Of a stretch of 64,000 bases of DNA, positions 20,830 to 33,085 are shown piece by piece. Within the stretch, counting starts at the first letter, position 1. Each line of letters opens with the position of its first letter. This DNA is from Takakia lepidozioides (lineage: Eukaryota > Streptophyta > Takakiopsida > Takakiales > Takakiaceae): positions 16,306,001 through 16,370,000 of the forward strand of contig CM060734.1 in assembly GCA_030704615.1 (NCBI GenBank), given 5' to 3'. The notes below the pieces were generated by a model. That model saw only the letters and a list, made by a program, of their open reading frames with translations, did no database searches and was not told the origin of the DNA. The translations under genes and the position numbers were made by a program.

Positions 20830-22740
20830 TGCGGGGTAAATCATTTTCCCGGATGGACCTTTTTCATTTTTTCAAATTTTTCATTTTGCTTTAATAATAT
20901 ATATATATATATATTAACTGGGAGCGACAGCCCACAATTCAGGCCCTTGAGGAGTCCAGGTTCTTTTTCATTTTTTTGAAGAATGGGGACTCGGGCCCTT
21001 GAGCTCATATTGAAAAGGAGCCATGGAAAAAATAACAATGTGAAAGGTCCTTAGAGCATCTCCACGGTGAGTAGGCCCGTCAAACGTTATATACCCTGTT
21101 TAAGGGGGTGACGGTATTTTTAACAAGGATGGTTTGGTTGGCACTACGATAGCAGACACGGTAGAGATAGCCTCGAGGCAGGCCCGCCGCCCGATCACAA
21201 TTTTGGAGCGTTGGCCGCTGACATTATATCTCTTGACCTCACAAATTTAATGTAGAGTGGTTGGTGGGTCCCTGTATGCTTGGCAAAAGTGCCTGGGATG
21301 CAGATTTGAGGCGGGGCCTGCAGCAATTCTAGCGGGCTGAGGCAACCGTGGAGCAACATGCGCGGCTTTATAGGACCCTGCCACGCTACATTGCCGTTTT
21401 TGGTCAGGTACCGTGACACCGTGGATATGCTCTTAAGGGGTCATCATAGACTGATGGGGTAATACCTTAACCCTTAAACGCCCATTAGGCCCGTTTTGGG
21501 CCTCTCTTTTTAGTTTTTCGCCTCTGTTTTTCTCAAATTTTAATCAATGGACCTGAAAATTGGACCGTGGGATGTCAGGCACATGGCACGCAGGAATCCA
21601 TTGCGCGATGAATCAGATTTTTTGATTAGGGTTTGGTTTTTTGGCACCGTTTCGGTTTTCGTGCTGGAAGTGCAGATCCCTGCGTGTTTTGCCTTCTCTC
21701 ACGTTGTGTATGTCGTGTTGTTCGCATATCTTCTGTATGATGCATGTGTCTTTGTGTTTGCAGGTTGCTGTTAGGGAGTGACGATTCAGTGAAGTATAGG
21801 TGCATCTAAGTTCTAACAGCAAACCAGCTTCTGAGCTTGCTACAAAACATTGCAAGATCTAGAGTGAGGAGTCATAGGTACTTGGGAGCTGGAAGCTGTG
21901 AAGCCGGCGCGTGCATTCAATTATTGCGCAGTGGAGGAGACAAGGGGAATCGCTGCATTTACAGATCGCAGGGGGGCTTACGGCACGCACATCTTGCTAT
22001 TACTGTGTCTGGTTGCATAAGTAACATAGGCTCCAGCACCAAGCCTCCCCCGGCACCTTAGCACTTGGTTGTGCAAGCACAAATAATTGCGAGTTGGGCA
22101 CGATCGTTGGGGGCTTCCAACGAGCAAGTAGAAAAGATAGTAGGATGCATGAATGAGGATAGCTACTTGCTTTGCTTGAAAAGACCCGCTCGCGTGCGTT
22201 CACTGAGCTTCAACGAGCTGCACAAGGCCCTACGGTAGGATATAGGTCGAACTGCTTGACATTCCACATTCGGCAGCGTAGCTACGGCGTGAGCCCAGCC
22301 CCGTGAGCTTGGGAGCTGAGCTTACGTTGTAGCTGCAAATCGTGAGCGGCACAAATCTGCTGGTGGATGAATGAGGGATGGATAAGAGTAAAATGGATGA
22401 ATGTATAATGGATGTTGAGCAATGACAAAAATTCATGACAGGAAGATGCATGACCAAATCTTTTGACGAATGCACAACGTATATGAAATGAGTGTGGAAG
22501 GTTTGTGGGGTGGATTAAAGAGTACAGAGGATGAATGTACAATGGATGTTGTACAAAGGAAAAAATTCATGAATGGAGCACGCATGAATACAGTGTAGAT
22601 GAATGCACAATGGATATGAGAAGAGTCAGGGAGGTTTGTGAGATGGATTCATACATATTGCAATTTAAATGAAAGTTGATTCTGTGATTATTATTTGTTC
22701 TAAAGGAGCGGTGGAGGAAGGGGATTCAACGTTTTCCAGA
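20830..22740. other. Intergenic region without recognised gene
   Basis: Includes an (AT)n tract at about 20,897-20,914 and two tandem, diverged units of about 135 bp at 22,375-22,650 built around GGATGAATGTACAATGGATG. A related GGATGGATGAATGTAC motif recurs near 34,335. No open frame looks like a known protein. Confidence 0.5.
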
Positions 22741-22772
22741 TAATATGAAAATGAATATTAAAAGAATACAGT

Positions 22773-25700
22773 TCAGTCTGACTCAGAGTCAGTACAATGT
22801 ATCCCCGCTTCTTCTGCATCTAAGTCTAAGTATTTTAGAACACCGGATCCACGCTGGATACACCTACGGCTGGCCACTAAAAAGTCAGGGGATATGGACT
22901 CGGCCGCGTGAAGTGCCATTGCTTCGGCATAAACAGGGAGCAGAAAATTGGAAAGGGGGCTGTCGAAAACAGGCTCGCCAGAAATGACTGTATCTCCTGA
23001 AGATCCACCGCTGCCTTTCCTGAAAGACAGCCTGAAAAAAGTTATTACTGTAACTTTGATGTTATCGAGAAATTGAGTATGACTCCCAAAGAGGGTTTAG
23101 CACTTACTCACATGAAAAGTCGTTGTCGACCTGCTTATCTTCGGGATCGTCATCATTTCGAATTTGAATCCGATCAGTCTGTGTGCCTGAAGTGGAGCCA
23201 GACAAAAGGGGGAGGAGCACTGTGTTGTAGAGGTCAGAATCATCCTTCATGCCAAAAAGACTTCTTCCGCCTGTCTTGCATGCATGGTAAGTTGCTCCTG
23301 CACCAGACAGGAGAACATGAATAGTTTGGAGGGGGGGATTTAAGCAGATGAAACTGTTGAAAGAAAACCAATTCGGAAGGGAAAAAACGAACCTGTGGAC
23401 ACAGAAAGATCGACCACCCGTGCAGAGCGGTGGCTGCATGACTCCAGCAGTATTTGCATGAACGCTGGGGACTTTTCCTTTGCACCTCTCCAGGGAGTGC
23501 CATCTGGTCTCTTCAGAGTCTGACTGGACTGCATGAAGTTGTACAAAATGTCATCGACATGGGGCTCATAGGGGGGTTGACGAAACAACCCTGGTCAGAA
23601 ATCTCAAAGCTGCAGATGGAGGATGGTGTCTTTGAGGTGCGAATCCACCGCAGGCAGATCGCCTCGAACATCCCGTCTGCCAAAGATAGCAGGTTAGTGT
23701 GGTAACACAATCTATAGTGAAAGTGTGTACATCGGCTATTCAGAACTCAGACACAAAAAAATCATGAATCGGTGATGATCGGTGTTGATCATAACACATT
23801 CTACTAGAGTGGAGCTGCAGAGAAAATTGAAACTCATGATCAAAGCACAAGCAGAAGGGAGACGGCATACCAGCTGACCAGGGAAACCCCCTTTCACAAG
23901 GTAGAGGCTGTTCACACAATTCCATGTGCGCAAAACTTCAAACCCTGAAGACTTGAGGTATGATGCCAATGCCCGACAACTATCATTGTCACATGACTGA
24001 AAAAGCAGAAGTGTCCCTGCATCAGAGAGGAAGTTGTTACAGAACCCGAACACCCAACTCCAATGTTTGTCCTCGAATTTGTTCCAGCCTGGCGTCTTGC
24101 CCTTTGGAAGAACTTCTGGCACAGCCTGGCCATCCGGGATGTCGAGAATGACAATGTCGGCCGCATACGTTTTCTGCACACCGCACACGAAGGTGGGACC
24201 TGTGCTCACCTGCAACAGACATGTTTTTTATAAGAACGATGGCAAGATTATTTTCAAAAGACGAGACTGAAATACTGCCAACGAAACTTTCAGAGAAAAA
24301 AGAAAGAAACTGGCACCCTAATCCAGGTGAATGCAAATTATCGTTTAAGAATGACACAGACATAGAAGTGAATGTCGTCAACGACATTCACTAATGAAGC
24401 CTAATTATTACTTAAATGAAGCAAAATCACAGGATGGAAATCAAAAAATCGAGTAAGGAACCCTCCAGGAAAACTCAATGCACATTCATAACGAACATAC
24501 TACTAAGGACCTCACAACATCACTGTATGTGAATGGCGTCAACGCCATTCACAAAAATACCAAAAAGAAACCAATTACTTAGCTCCCAATCCATGTAAAT
24601 TCAATTTGTCGCTGTTGAATAATACAGACACAGCAGTGAATGTCGTCAACGACATTCACTTTGGATTTCTCATAACAGAGCTTATCAAGCCTCCAGATTC
24701 CTCGCAAGAGGCAAAAACAATGCAGAACAACTGAATGTCTGCATTGACATTCAGCAAAATGAAGTGAGGAACCCTCACTGTAACCTCTATGGACATTACA
24801 AAAATTTACATAACTCTGAGGACCTCTCAACAACTCCGTATGTGAATGTCGTCAACGCCATTCAAGGACATTATCAATTCTAATCAGGGACACTATAATT
24901 GCACCCTTAGATCCTAACCAGGTGAATTCATATACTCGCTTAAGAATGACTCAGACAAAGAAGTGAATGTCGTCAACGACATTCAATCTGGATCTAAGAT
25001 TGCAATCCATATGAAGCCACATTTTTTCCCAAAAAAAACAGTTAGAGTTTCAAGTATGACATTGCACCTGTACACAACTCGCATCATGGCCCACTCTCCT
25101 CCAACCTGACTGTCAAAGTCGTTGGACCGTAAAATGTTACCATCTTTGGAGAAACTCCCGGAAAAAAAATTTCCAGGTGAGACCTCTCCACTTCCTTATG
25201 TATGCCTCCAATGACATTTGGGGAGGGGAAACAATCGAAATGTTCAGGTCCTTCAAAGTCTGATCCAGCACAATGATGGCGCGCTTTTCGAGCTGCAAAT
25301 AGTATATTTGTTAGAATTGCAAATAAGATACTCATCACATACTTGAAGAGAAGAAAACAACATGTTTGAATACACACCTGACTCCAAAATGTAGCCTTGT
25401 GGAGCCAGTTATCAAACACCAAATCACTGATTCCTTCCACCTTTGTGCCAGGCTGTATGGTGCTCTTTGGGAACTGATTCAAGTCCTTTACTGTTTGATC
25501 TGAGTTCCATATCTCCAGCCACCTTATTTTTGTTTGTGGGTCGACCATCGATATGGCCAGCCGGTGCAATTTCTCCTGCTGCATCTCCGGATGCACATGC
25601 TTGTCATAGTGTGTTTTGATCTGCTGAAGGAACTCAGGACCAAGTCCAGGATCTACTATTCTAAGCTGCTTTCCGAAGGCGGACATCAATTTGGTTCTTC

Positions 25701-26880
25701 GCATTTCAAACTCGTTCTTTATTGCAGCTTCCACACCCTTTGATGTCATTAGTTCTTCTGGTGTTTGCGGTAATATTCGGATTTTTCCCTTCTCAGCTGC
25801 CTCTGCCAGTTCTTGCTGCATTGATTCAAGTAGTGATAGCTCCGAAGGGACTACAAACATGTATTCGAAAAGTAAACAGAGTACAGACTCGGGCTTACCG
25901 CATACATGTACTCCAGAAACGCCTCTCGTGTCAAAGAATACCAAGTGCCTGCAGCTCTTCCTGTTTCGCACTTCTTGATGATATTGGGTGGTAGTACTGT
26001 CCGAAAATCATCCAGCTTCATCAGACCAATCCTCTGAATTCGGAATAGTGTGTGAACCAAGCTTGTTGTCACATGCGATTTCTCTGTCGATCTGCAAAAA
26101 CATTGGAAACATTGCATTCCTTAATACTGTTTTTTGAGGATTAATAAGACACTACAGAGGGAATGAAATCTCCTGGATGACTTACTTGTTCACGTCGTGC
26201 ATAGCTGTAAGAAGCCTAGCGATGTCGTTTCCAGGATCCAAAACCATTGCCTCCACAACAACATGCTTGTCTTTGTCTTTTGCATGGTGTTTCTGAATGT
26301 ATCCCATCCATGCCAGCAATCGGTGGTTGCCGTCCCAGACGTAGAACATGTGGTTGTAGAATTGCTGGGTGTTCTTTCCCATCATGAGGCCCAGCTCGAA
26401 CTCCTCATTGGCATCTTTCCAGCACTCATCCCAGTTATCACTGGTCTCTGGAGACACTAATGTGCTTTTCCCATTTATATCCGTCAGTGACACATAAAAA
26501 ACTTGTGCACCAAGTCTATATCCATGCACAAAATCACTCTCCAATTTTGTTATGTCATGGGAAAGAGGTGGACGCACAACAGGCATTGATATCATCCGGC
26601 ACAGAGGTAGTCAGACGTCCTCCAGATACGAGCTGTCCTTATAACCTCCTGAGAGTTTACCTTCTGGCATGACATGAGTTCTTTCACCTTGTCAAGGTAG
26701 TGCACTTCAGATTCATCTGCTCATCTGTATTCTCTGAGCTTTTTGCGGACTCGTCCCCATCTCCAGATCCTTCCCCTCTGATCCTGTAGGCTTCGACCTC
26801 ACAGTTTTCTGCACGATGCCATTCAGTTCTGACCGAGTGATTTGCAAATAGTGAATGGCGGTAACGACCATCACTCTGTC
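22773..26880 (-). CDS. ParB/sulfiredoxin-like plus N4/N6 DNA methyltransferase-like fusion gene, multi-exon
   Basis: Minus-strand exons: about 26,186-26,700 or further upstream (5' end unresolved), 25899-26091, 25378-~25,850, 25141-25292, 23871-24209, 23393-23676, 23108-23297, 22773-23019 (stop TGA at 22,773). The last three join in perfect phase with consensus borders. The N-terminal part has YVWDGNHRLLAWMGY, resembling the DGxHR motif of ParB/Srx folds. A charged middle region (LLESMQQELAEAAEKGKIRI) follows. The C-terminal part follows PF01555 order: ADIVILDIPDG where the catalytic DPPY would be, then LSDAGTLLLFQS, KSSGFEVLRTW, AKEKSPAFMQILLESC, and ARVVDLSVSTGATYHACKTG where DPFxGSGTT would be, then GRSLFGMKDDSDLY. 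Both catalytic/SAM motifs are degenerate, so it may be a pseudoenzyme. One-base gaps are implied at about 25,174 (T run), 23,570 (C run) and 26,594. Function unknown; the identification rests on motif pattern only. Confidence 0.65.
24368..24986. repeat. Array of six short palindromes inside an intron
   Basis: Near-perfect palindromes at 24,368-24,391, 24,529-24,552, 24,636-24,659, 24,731-24,754, 24,842-24,865 and 24,963-24,986, spaced 95-161 bp. Typical arms are GTGAATGTCGT and ACGACATTCAC around a CA centre. Flanking sequence shows a diverged two-part tandem unit (blocks starting near 24,300, 24,580 and 24,905, alternating with blocks near 24,480 and 24,790). The host intron is 24,210-25,140 of the ParB/methyltransferase gene. 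Confidence 0.85.
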
Positions 26881-26884
26881 TCAA

Positions 26885-28574
26885 GGAAACTCACCATGAA
26901 TGGTGTGAAAGAATTCAGCACAATCTACACAAGCAAAGCTGTAATGCCGTATTCAAACAAAAGCGAGAGAGCGAGCGAGAGCGATAGCGAACGGCGTTAA
27001 CGACAATCACAAAAGATAACGACATGTCGGATCGGTGTTGTGTAATGACATATATGTGCAACTGATTGGCGGGCAACGACAACGACATCAGTGTAGTTTA
27101 GGGCGGACAGTAAGTGCAGACTCTCTCTTCAAACAATAGGTACATAAATCTCATGAGGAGAATCGAATGGCGTTACGACGCTCACAATTCAGTTAGTTCC
27201 TGCTAAAGAAGGGAAAGAGGAAGGACTCCTTGAAAGGTAATCAGACAGACTGTATGATCTGAACACCAGTGAATGACTATACCGATAGTCACCAAACTCA
27301 TTGTGCGGTAAACCCTTCGCAGAGGAGTAGAAAGCAACTACCTTTGTGATGGTCGGTAGCGACAATCCCTGTTGGGACATTCCACTCAATCTTACGCATA
27401 TCTTCAACAATGAAATGTAAGTTAGATAAAACTTACTGGCACCTCTTAGGTTTTGAAATTTGATCCCCTTCTGCAGCTTTCCTCTTCCCTCTCACATCTG
27501 CCTGGAATTTCTGTCTGCGCTAGGGTTTCAGGACCTTCTCCCGGTTTGTCGGCGTTCCGCGTGCTTCCACATCCTTCAGTGTCCCTGCAAATCATCTCTG
27601 CCTCCATGGTTGGCGCACTCTTATCGCCAACTGTGTCACAGCCGCTGCCTCAGTCTCCGTCTGCTCTTGTGACTCAGTCTCCGCGTTCACCTGCTGCCTT
27701 GCCCTGTGTTCTCCAACCAGAACGCCTCGTCATTTTCTCTCTTGCTCTGTGTCTCTCTCTAAGGGAAGTAAATAAAGAGACTTTCTTCTCTTTCGTATTC
27801 TAGAAGGAACCCTCTCCAGTGACTTACTACTCTCCCTCTAAGCGCGAAAAGTAGAGAAAACGCAGTGACTCCCGATTTCTTGCGGGATTGCTTGCGTTCT
27901 TGCGTGTCTCTAGAAGCATCGGATTCCCTCTCGCGTGACCGTTACACATAGTCGTTCCCTTATTAGTGCACATGCCAGCAATGGTGTACAGCTGTTCGTA
28001 TTCAGTTATGGATGTCTGACGTGTGTCGCCCAAAAAAAACGGCGTGTTCTTTATTAGAACGGTTTCAATATTTAAAAAAAGCGAATCCCAGAAATTTTGG
28101 CGCGTCTTACACAAAACATGAAATGAACGAGAGTTTGATGACAAATCTTGGAATATCATACACGTCATCCTTGTTAGCCAAACCCACATTCGTTTCACTT
28201 TGGAACTTTCCAGGTGCGCAATAATGGTAGTAGTATATAGATACATTTACTTAATCTGCAATCTCATTCTCAGATCCTGTGGCATGCTTCCAGGAAGTCG
28301 GCTTGTTTTTGGGTTTATTGATGAGGTTCTGGTTAACGGTTTTTACAGCTGCCGACACTGCACCTAGGGAACTCTGACCACTGGGCCCACAAGAAAAGTA
28401 ATTAAAATGGACGGCTGGACTGGCATATCTGGGAAGAATAACATAATATGCACAGTCGTTATCTGAGCTTCCTCCGCCATCTCTGGCTCATTCTTCAACT
28501 GTGTTCTGGAGACAATCAGTAAACCGATTACACTAGGATCTGCGATAGCAGGTACAAACGTACGCGAGGAGGAC
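26885..28574. other. Intergenic region between the ParB/methyltransferase gene and MULE 1
   Basis: Contains further weak relatives of the intronic palindrome near 26,850, 26,985, 27,165 and 27,260. An open frame at 27,453-27,803 is Ser/Leu/Pro-rich with no recognisable domain, and one at 28,364-28,789 (minus) overlaps the start of MULE 1. I do not call a gene here. Confidence 0.45.
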
Positions 28575-31500
28575 GATGGCTTCCTCTGAAGCGGAGTTCT
28601 TTCTGACAACAACCCAGTGCCGTTTTTCTCCAGGAAGTCCTTGACAATGGATTTGCAATTGTTCTGGAACATGTCTTGGCTACCCGTTTTCAGCTGCAGA
28701 ATGGCTCCATCTTTTGGAGAAGAAGAGGTGTACGATCTTAAAGGGAAGTTGTTGAAATATTCTTTCCAAAACCGGATGAGACGGCTCATATCAGCCAGTG
28801 GAGAGTGCGTCCTCGATACAGAGTACTTAGAGAGCCTCGGCGAAAGTCCCTTGGGTCATATGTGACGCCCGGACTGCTGCTCGGTTGTTGAAGACAAGAG
28901 GGAGGTGGTGGTGAAAAAAGAACAGACGTCCTCCACTCCAATCGTTGAGCTTTCGGATTCTTCCGATGATGACATAAGTGAAATTCCAAATCTAGTCCTT
29001 CCTACTGTGGTTGGAGAAGCTGAGAAGAGAGTTTGTAGTGTCATTCCAAATTGCGGGCGATGGGAGGAATGGCTGGATTCAAAAGTGAGTTGCGGGGAAT
29101 TGATTGGAATCTTTGAAGCAGGTGCCTGTGAAGTTCTTGTCGGAGACTTTTGATGGCGATATCCTATTCGAGCTGCCTCCTCCTCCGCGAGTTGGAGGTG
29201 TGGAAACAATCATGATGCATGGAATGGACAAGAAACACGACGGGCACCCGTGGTGCAGAACAAAAACATCCAATATTCAGAATGATGACAAGCTTGTTTT
29301 CAGGAGGACAGTTTGCAATGGACACCTTAGTGTGTGATAATTTGAATTGCAGACACTTTCTTCAGTCTGGGGTTCATAATCAAAGCGAATGGGAGGGTCT
29401 GGCGGAAAATCCATTTCAGCCTGGGATTGCCCCTCCACCGGCAAACACTTTCGTCTGCAAATTCTGCAAACTTGTGCCATCCTGTTTGGCGCTCTGCGGA
29501 GCAAGAATGTACTATGTTGTCCACCGTTTGAATACAATGACGAGAGCTTGTGTGCATTTTGGATTCCATAACCATCCTGTCTCGAAGGGGGATTACAGGG
29601 AGAGTGTTGAGACAGTATCGAGGTTGATCAAACAGGAGTTCAGGAGAAACCCATCCGCAACAACATCTGCAATTGCTCTTGGCGCAAGCAAGTCCTTCTT
29701 GGAAAGCCATATTTTGAGTGAAGGAGATTCTGTGGGGACTAAACTTGACGGTGCAGCATTGGACCTGGTCATGGATCATTTCTCCACTTTAAGTTCACCT
29801 AACATTCGGCATCAGATCAATGCATTGAGAATGGGCTCTGGGATCAGAGGCTACATAGACAATATTTTGGAATTGAAACGAGTGAGTAAGTACGATTACA
29901 TCCAGGACAATGTATTCCCAGGTCAAGGTGCCATCAAAGTTTTTCTTTTCAACTGTTGGGGAGGGCAGTGGGATTAGCCTCGTGAAGCGGATGCAGAAGA
30001 CTGGGGACTTGCAGAACTGTTTTCTTATGTTTGATCATGTGAAACGAGTGAAGGATTGGACGACAATGGCTTGTCATGTCTACGATCCAGTGTACCAACG
30101 AGTTATGACAATTGCAGTTTGTGACATGCAATCCGAGGATACGGAATCCCAGAAGCTCATGTGGAATTCCCTGATACGTGTCATGGGCTACCATGGGCTG
30201 CCATCTCCAAATTTCGCAGGTTTCATGGCGGATAGTGCTCAAGCAAATTTCAATGCTGTTCGTATTGTCTTCGGATCGGGCGACCCAAAAGTGCCTATGC
30301 CAGGAAGAGAACGTACATGTCTATTCCATTGGACACAATCTCTGGAAAAACATACAAAGTCGGACATCAAACCAGAGATGCAGACTCAGCACCGTAAATT
30401 AAAGAGTACAAAGATGCTAGAATAATGAAGGAGGCGGACACTTTGTTCCAGACAATTCGTGCATGGTGGTTCTCTTCTGGAGCTGCATCACTTGAGAGTA
30501 TGAGAGCATTGGAAGATTGGCTGGCGTTTTGGCACTTCCGGTATAGACAGTGGGGAGCAGCCATGACAATGGTACGAGGCTTCTATTTCATGCTTTATTC
30601 ATACATTTGCTTTCCATATTTTTGACTCATTGCTTTCTTTATGTTGTTTCCTGTGCACTGTTCTGAAGTGTGGTCATCCTCTTTGCAGAACATGTCCATT
30701 GAGAAAATGGCGGACATGCCATCTTGCAATTTGGCAGAAACTGTGCACAACGCATGGTTGCAGCAGTCTGGGAAACGAGGTCGGGATTTGTATGTGGCAA
30801 CAACAGATGATTTGATACGTGCCTTGCAACAACAAACCCAATACCGTGATTTCTTACGAGGTGGGGTTGGTGGCAAGGGTCCGGACAAATGGGAGTTGAT
30901 GTTGCGTGCTGCAAACAGATCTGGGGATCCAATCAAGATAGCACGGGTGGTGAGCATGTATGCCCAGGGAACGCCACTTGTTTCTAGAGTTCCACATCTT
31001 GAAGGGGAGGAGAGATTCGGCTCCTGTAAGAGGAAATTGAACACTCCACCTGGTTTGGATTCAGATTCCCACAGGGCAGACCGTGATAACTTCTCGAAGC
31101 CTCGTATTCCCCTGCATGACAGCTCCATGTCCGGAACCTCCATTGTGGAGGAACCTCCAACACGACGGCAAGCTCCAGCATCAAACAGTGCCACTGAAAT
31201 GGTGCAGGAGAGAAACAACCCCCTTGATGTGCTTGAGTCCGCATGCCCCGACCACGTTTGGCACATAGAATGCACAAGTGTAGGGTCTCGTGTGAAATGT
31301 ATAGCGATCAGGGCAACTAATTTTGAGAAGTGCACTTCATCTATATCCAGAGGTGGTGCCCGAACTCCTGCTCCGACTTTCACGGGCTTGATGCGTCCAT
31401 ACGGTCAACCAGAAGCCAAGAACCACAAGTTCTGGTTCTGCGCAGATGATTGTGCCAGATGTGTGCATGGAATTGTGCGTCCTTCCGTAGTGATGAAGCC

Positions 31501-32074
31501 AACTCCTCCAACCGTTTGGCCCGTGAAGGTGGGAACACATCTCAGCTTTCAAGAGATTGAAATGCTGGAGGAGGCAGGTTTTTCCCTTGCGAGACAACCC
31601 CAATTCCATGCATGTGCTACTAATTCTGCATCCTCCTGGGTCCCCCCGGCAAATCCTGACTTGTGGCTAACCAAACGAGATGGAAAGCTCGTTCGGCGTT
31701 TCCCTCCAACCGCTGAACACTTTGGCAAAGTGGAGTCCGCAAGAATGCTCCAAGCTCGTGTTGGAAGCACCACGGAAGTACCCGATCCAAGATATGGTCG
31801 GGTATTCACAATCATCACTTCCACATCTGCTGTTCATGACAGGACCTACGACATCACGGTTTCCAATTTCCCCAATTGCACATGTCCTGATTTTGTGAAT
31901 ATGCTATCAACCAGTTTGGGCAAGAGAGGTAAATTCATACCCTGCAAACATTTGTATTTCATATTTTTGAGGAGGATGGTTTGCAATCCCAAACGTGACA
32001 ACTTCATTCACCAGGCCACTATGAGTTTCAACGAGGTCGATACTCTTTTGCAGCGGGATACAACACATGGGTAG
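28575..32074 (+). CDS. MULE-type transposase with SWIM zinc finger, copy 1 (frameshifted)
   Basis: Start MASSEAEFF at 28,575, followed by DNGFAIVLEH. An acidic stretch VELSDSSDDDISEIP follows at about 28,950, then a zinc-binding N-terminal region with WCRTKTSN, CNGH-CDNLNC and CKFCKLVPSC...HFGFHNHPVSKG (FLYWCH/FAR1-like). The transposase core has LMFDHVKRVKDWTTMACHVY, GFMADSAQANFNAVR and CLFHWTQSLEKH, in the order of MULE DDE enzymes. Intron 30572-30688 (GT-AG) is followed by ADMPSCNLAETVHNAW, and a C-terminal SWIM finger CTCPDF...CKH at about 31,880-31,950. Frameshifts occur near 28,720, 29,095, 29,330, 29,945 (7-bp deletion against copy 2) and 30,405. It is a non-functional or mis-assembled transposon gene rather than a host factor. 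Confidence 0.8.
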
Positions 32075-32514
32075 CATGAACTATGTAATGTGGTATGTGG
32101 ATGACCATGATTTGAAATGTGTAATTCACATCAATTCGTCGGTTGTGCAATGATATGGCCTCCAACTATACGGAGTGAGCTCTGAGTGACAACTTTTAGG
32201 TAGTGCACATTTGTCATTGCACCGTTCGAAGTCTACATGTCTTGCTGTCGCTATGCACTACAATCATCTTTTGAAGATGATCCTAACTCTCATTGTTATT
32301 TGAGGAGGGAGGAAGGTCTTCCCGTGGCAGCCTTTATGGCGCACACTTTGTGAGGATATTTTGTCGTCCTCGTAATTGTAAAAGTGAAACAAGCATTTGT
32401 AATTGCACAATGTTGGATGCTGCAATTGTAGGCCTCAATGCTCGTCTTGATTCTATTTAGGCAAGATTCCCTGCATTAATTCCACGGTCATAGGACCATC
32501 CACGGTTATAGGCG
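32075..32514. other. 3' flank of MULE 1
   Basis: AT-rich non-coding sequence after the transposase stop. No terminal inverted repeat could be established. Confidence 0.4.
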
Positions 32515-32712
32515 GCGCATGTTAATGGTGACGTGGCAGATGACGGACAGTGCCATGTCATCATTTACCGCCACATCAGCATGCTGATATGACGCTCACG
32601 CCACATCAGCGTGTGTGCAGGCTCACGCCACGTCAGCTGGCGTGAGCGTACGCTCACGCCACGTCACTCCTGCGTGAGCGTACGGTCGCGGGCTCACGCC
32701 ATTGCGTCGTTG
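32515..32712. repeat. Array of GCCACGTCA-like motifs
   Basis: Motifs GTGACGTGGC (about 32,529) and CTCACGCCACGTCA-type units at about 32,628, 32,655, plus CACATCA variants at 32,570-32,606, with inverted copies GGCGTGAGCGTACGCTCACG forming a palindrome near 32,640-32,660. A second array is at 34,145-34,262. The core TGACGTGGC resembles plant bZIP sites; whether anything binds is unknown. Confidence 0.65.
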
Positions 32713-33085
32713 CTCAAGAGGTGGTGTCAAGCATCCCATATGCCAACCCTTTGAGCATCGATCACACACCAGCATGGTGGCTGCCCCTTTGGCAGACCCA
32801 CAGAGCATGCACCTCAAACCTGCAGGTACCACTGCCAAGTTTGGGTCAACTCTGCCATCGACATTGGGAAGGTGACATGGCGCACAATTATGCACATGGT
32901 CCTTCCAAGTCATGCCATCTTGACCCTCTAAGATCAGGACCCCTGAGGGCAACACCTCTCGAACCCTCAGAATAACACGCCCTGCAGTAACATCCAGAGT
33001 CGTAGGAGCAGTCTGCTACCAGGGCTAAACCTCCGAACCCCAAGCAGGTCCTATAGGCGAGGATTGCAGGAAGAGGGCATATTAC
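32705..33085 (-). CDS. Gypsy integrase C-terminus with PHD finger, fragment
   Basis: Minus-strand reading TAPTTLDVTAGRVILRVREV then LPSGVLILEGQDG, HVHNCAPCHLPNVDGRVDP and CMLCGSAKGAATMLVCDRCS followed by GWHMGCLTPPLE. The last part has PHD-type spacing (C-x2-C, C-x2-C, H-x2-C); the remainder is cut off at about 32,705. It continues, in the same orientation, the integrase fragment ending at 34,438, from which it is separated by about 1.35 kb of inserted sequence. PHD fingers bind histone tails, so a targeting role is plausible but inferred. Confidence 0.65.

Noticed and set aside
24368-24986. CRISPR-like array
   Set aside because: Repeats are palindromic and diverged, with spacers of uneven length sharing similarity with each other, inside a spliced eukaryotic gene.
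27453-27803. Protein-coding gene with a Ser/Pro/Leu-rich product
   Set aside because: No domain, no homologue in the window, and low-complexity composition; likely chance.
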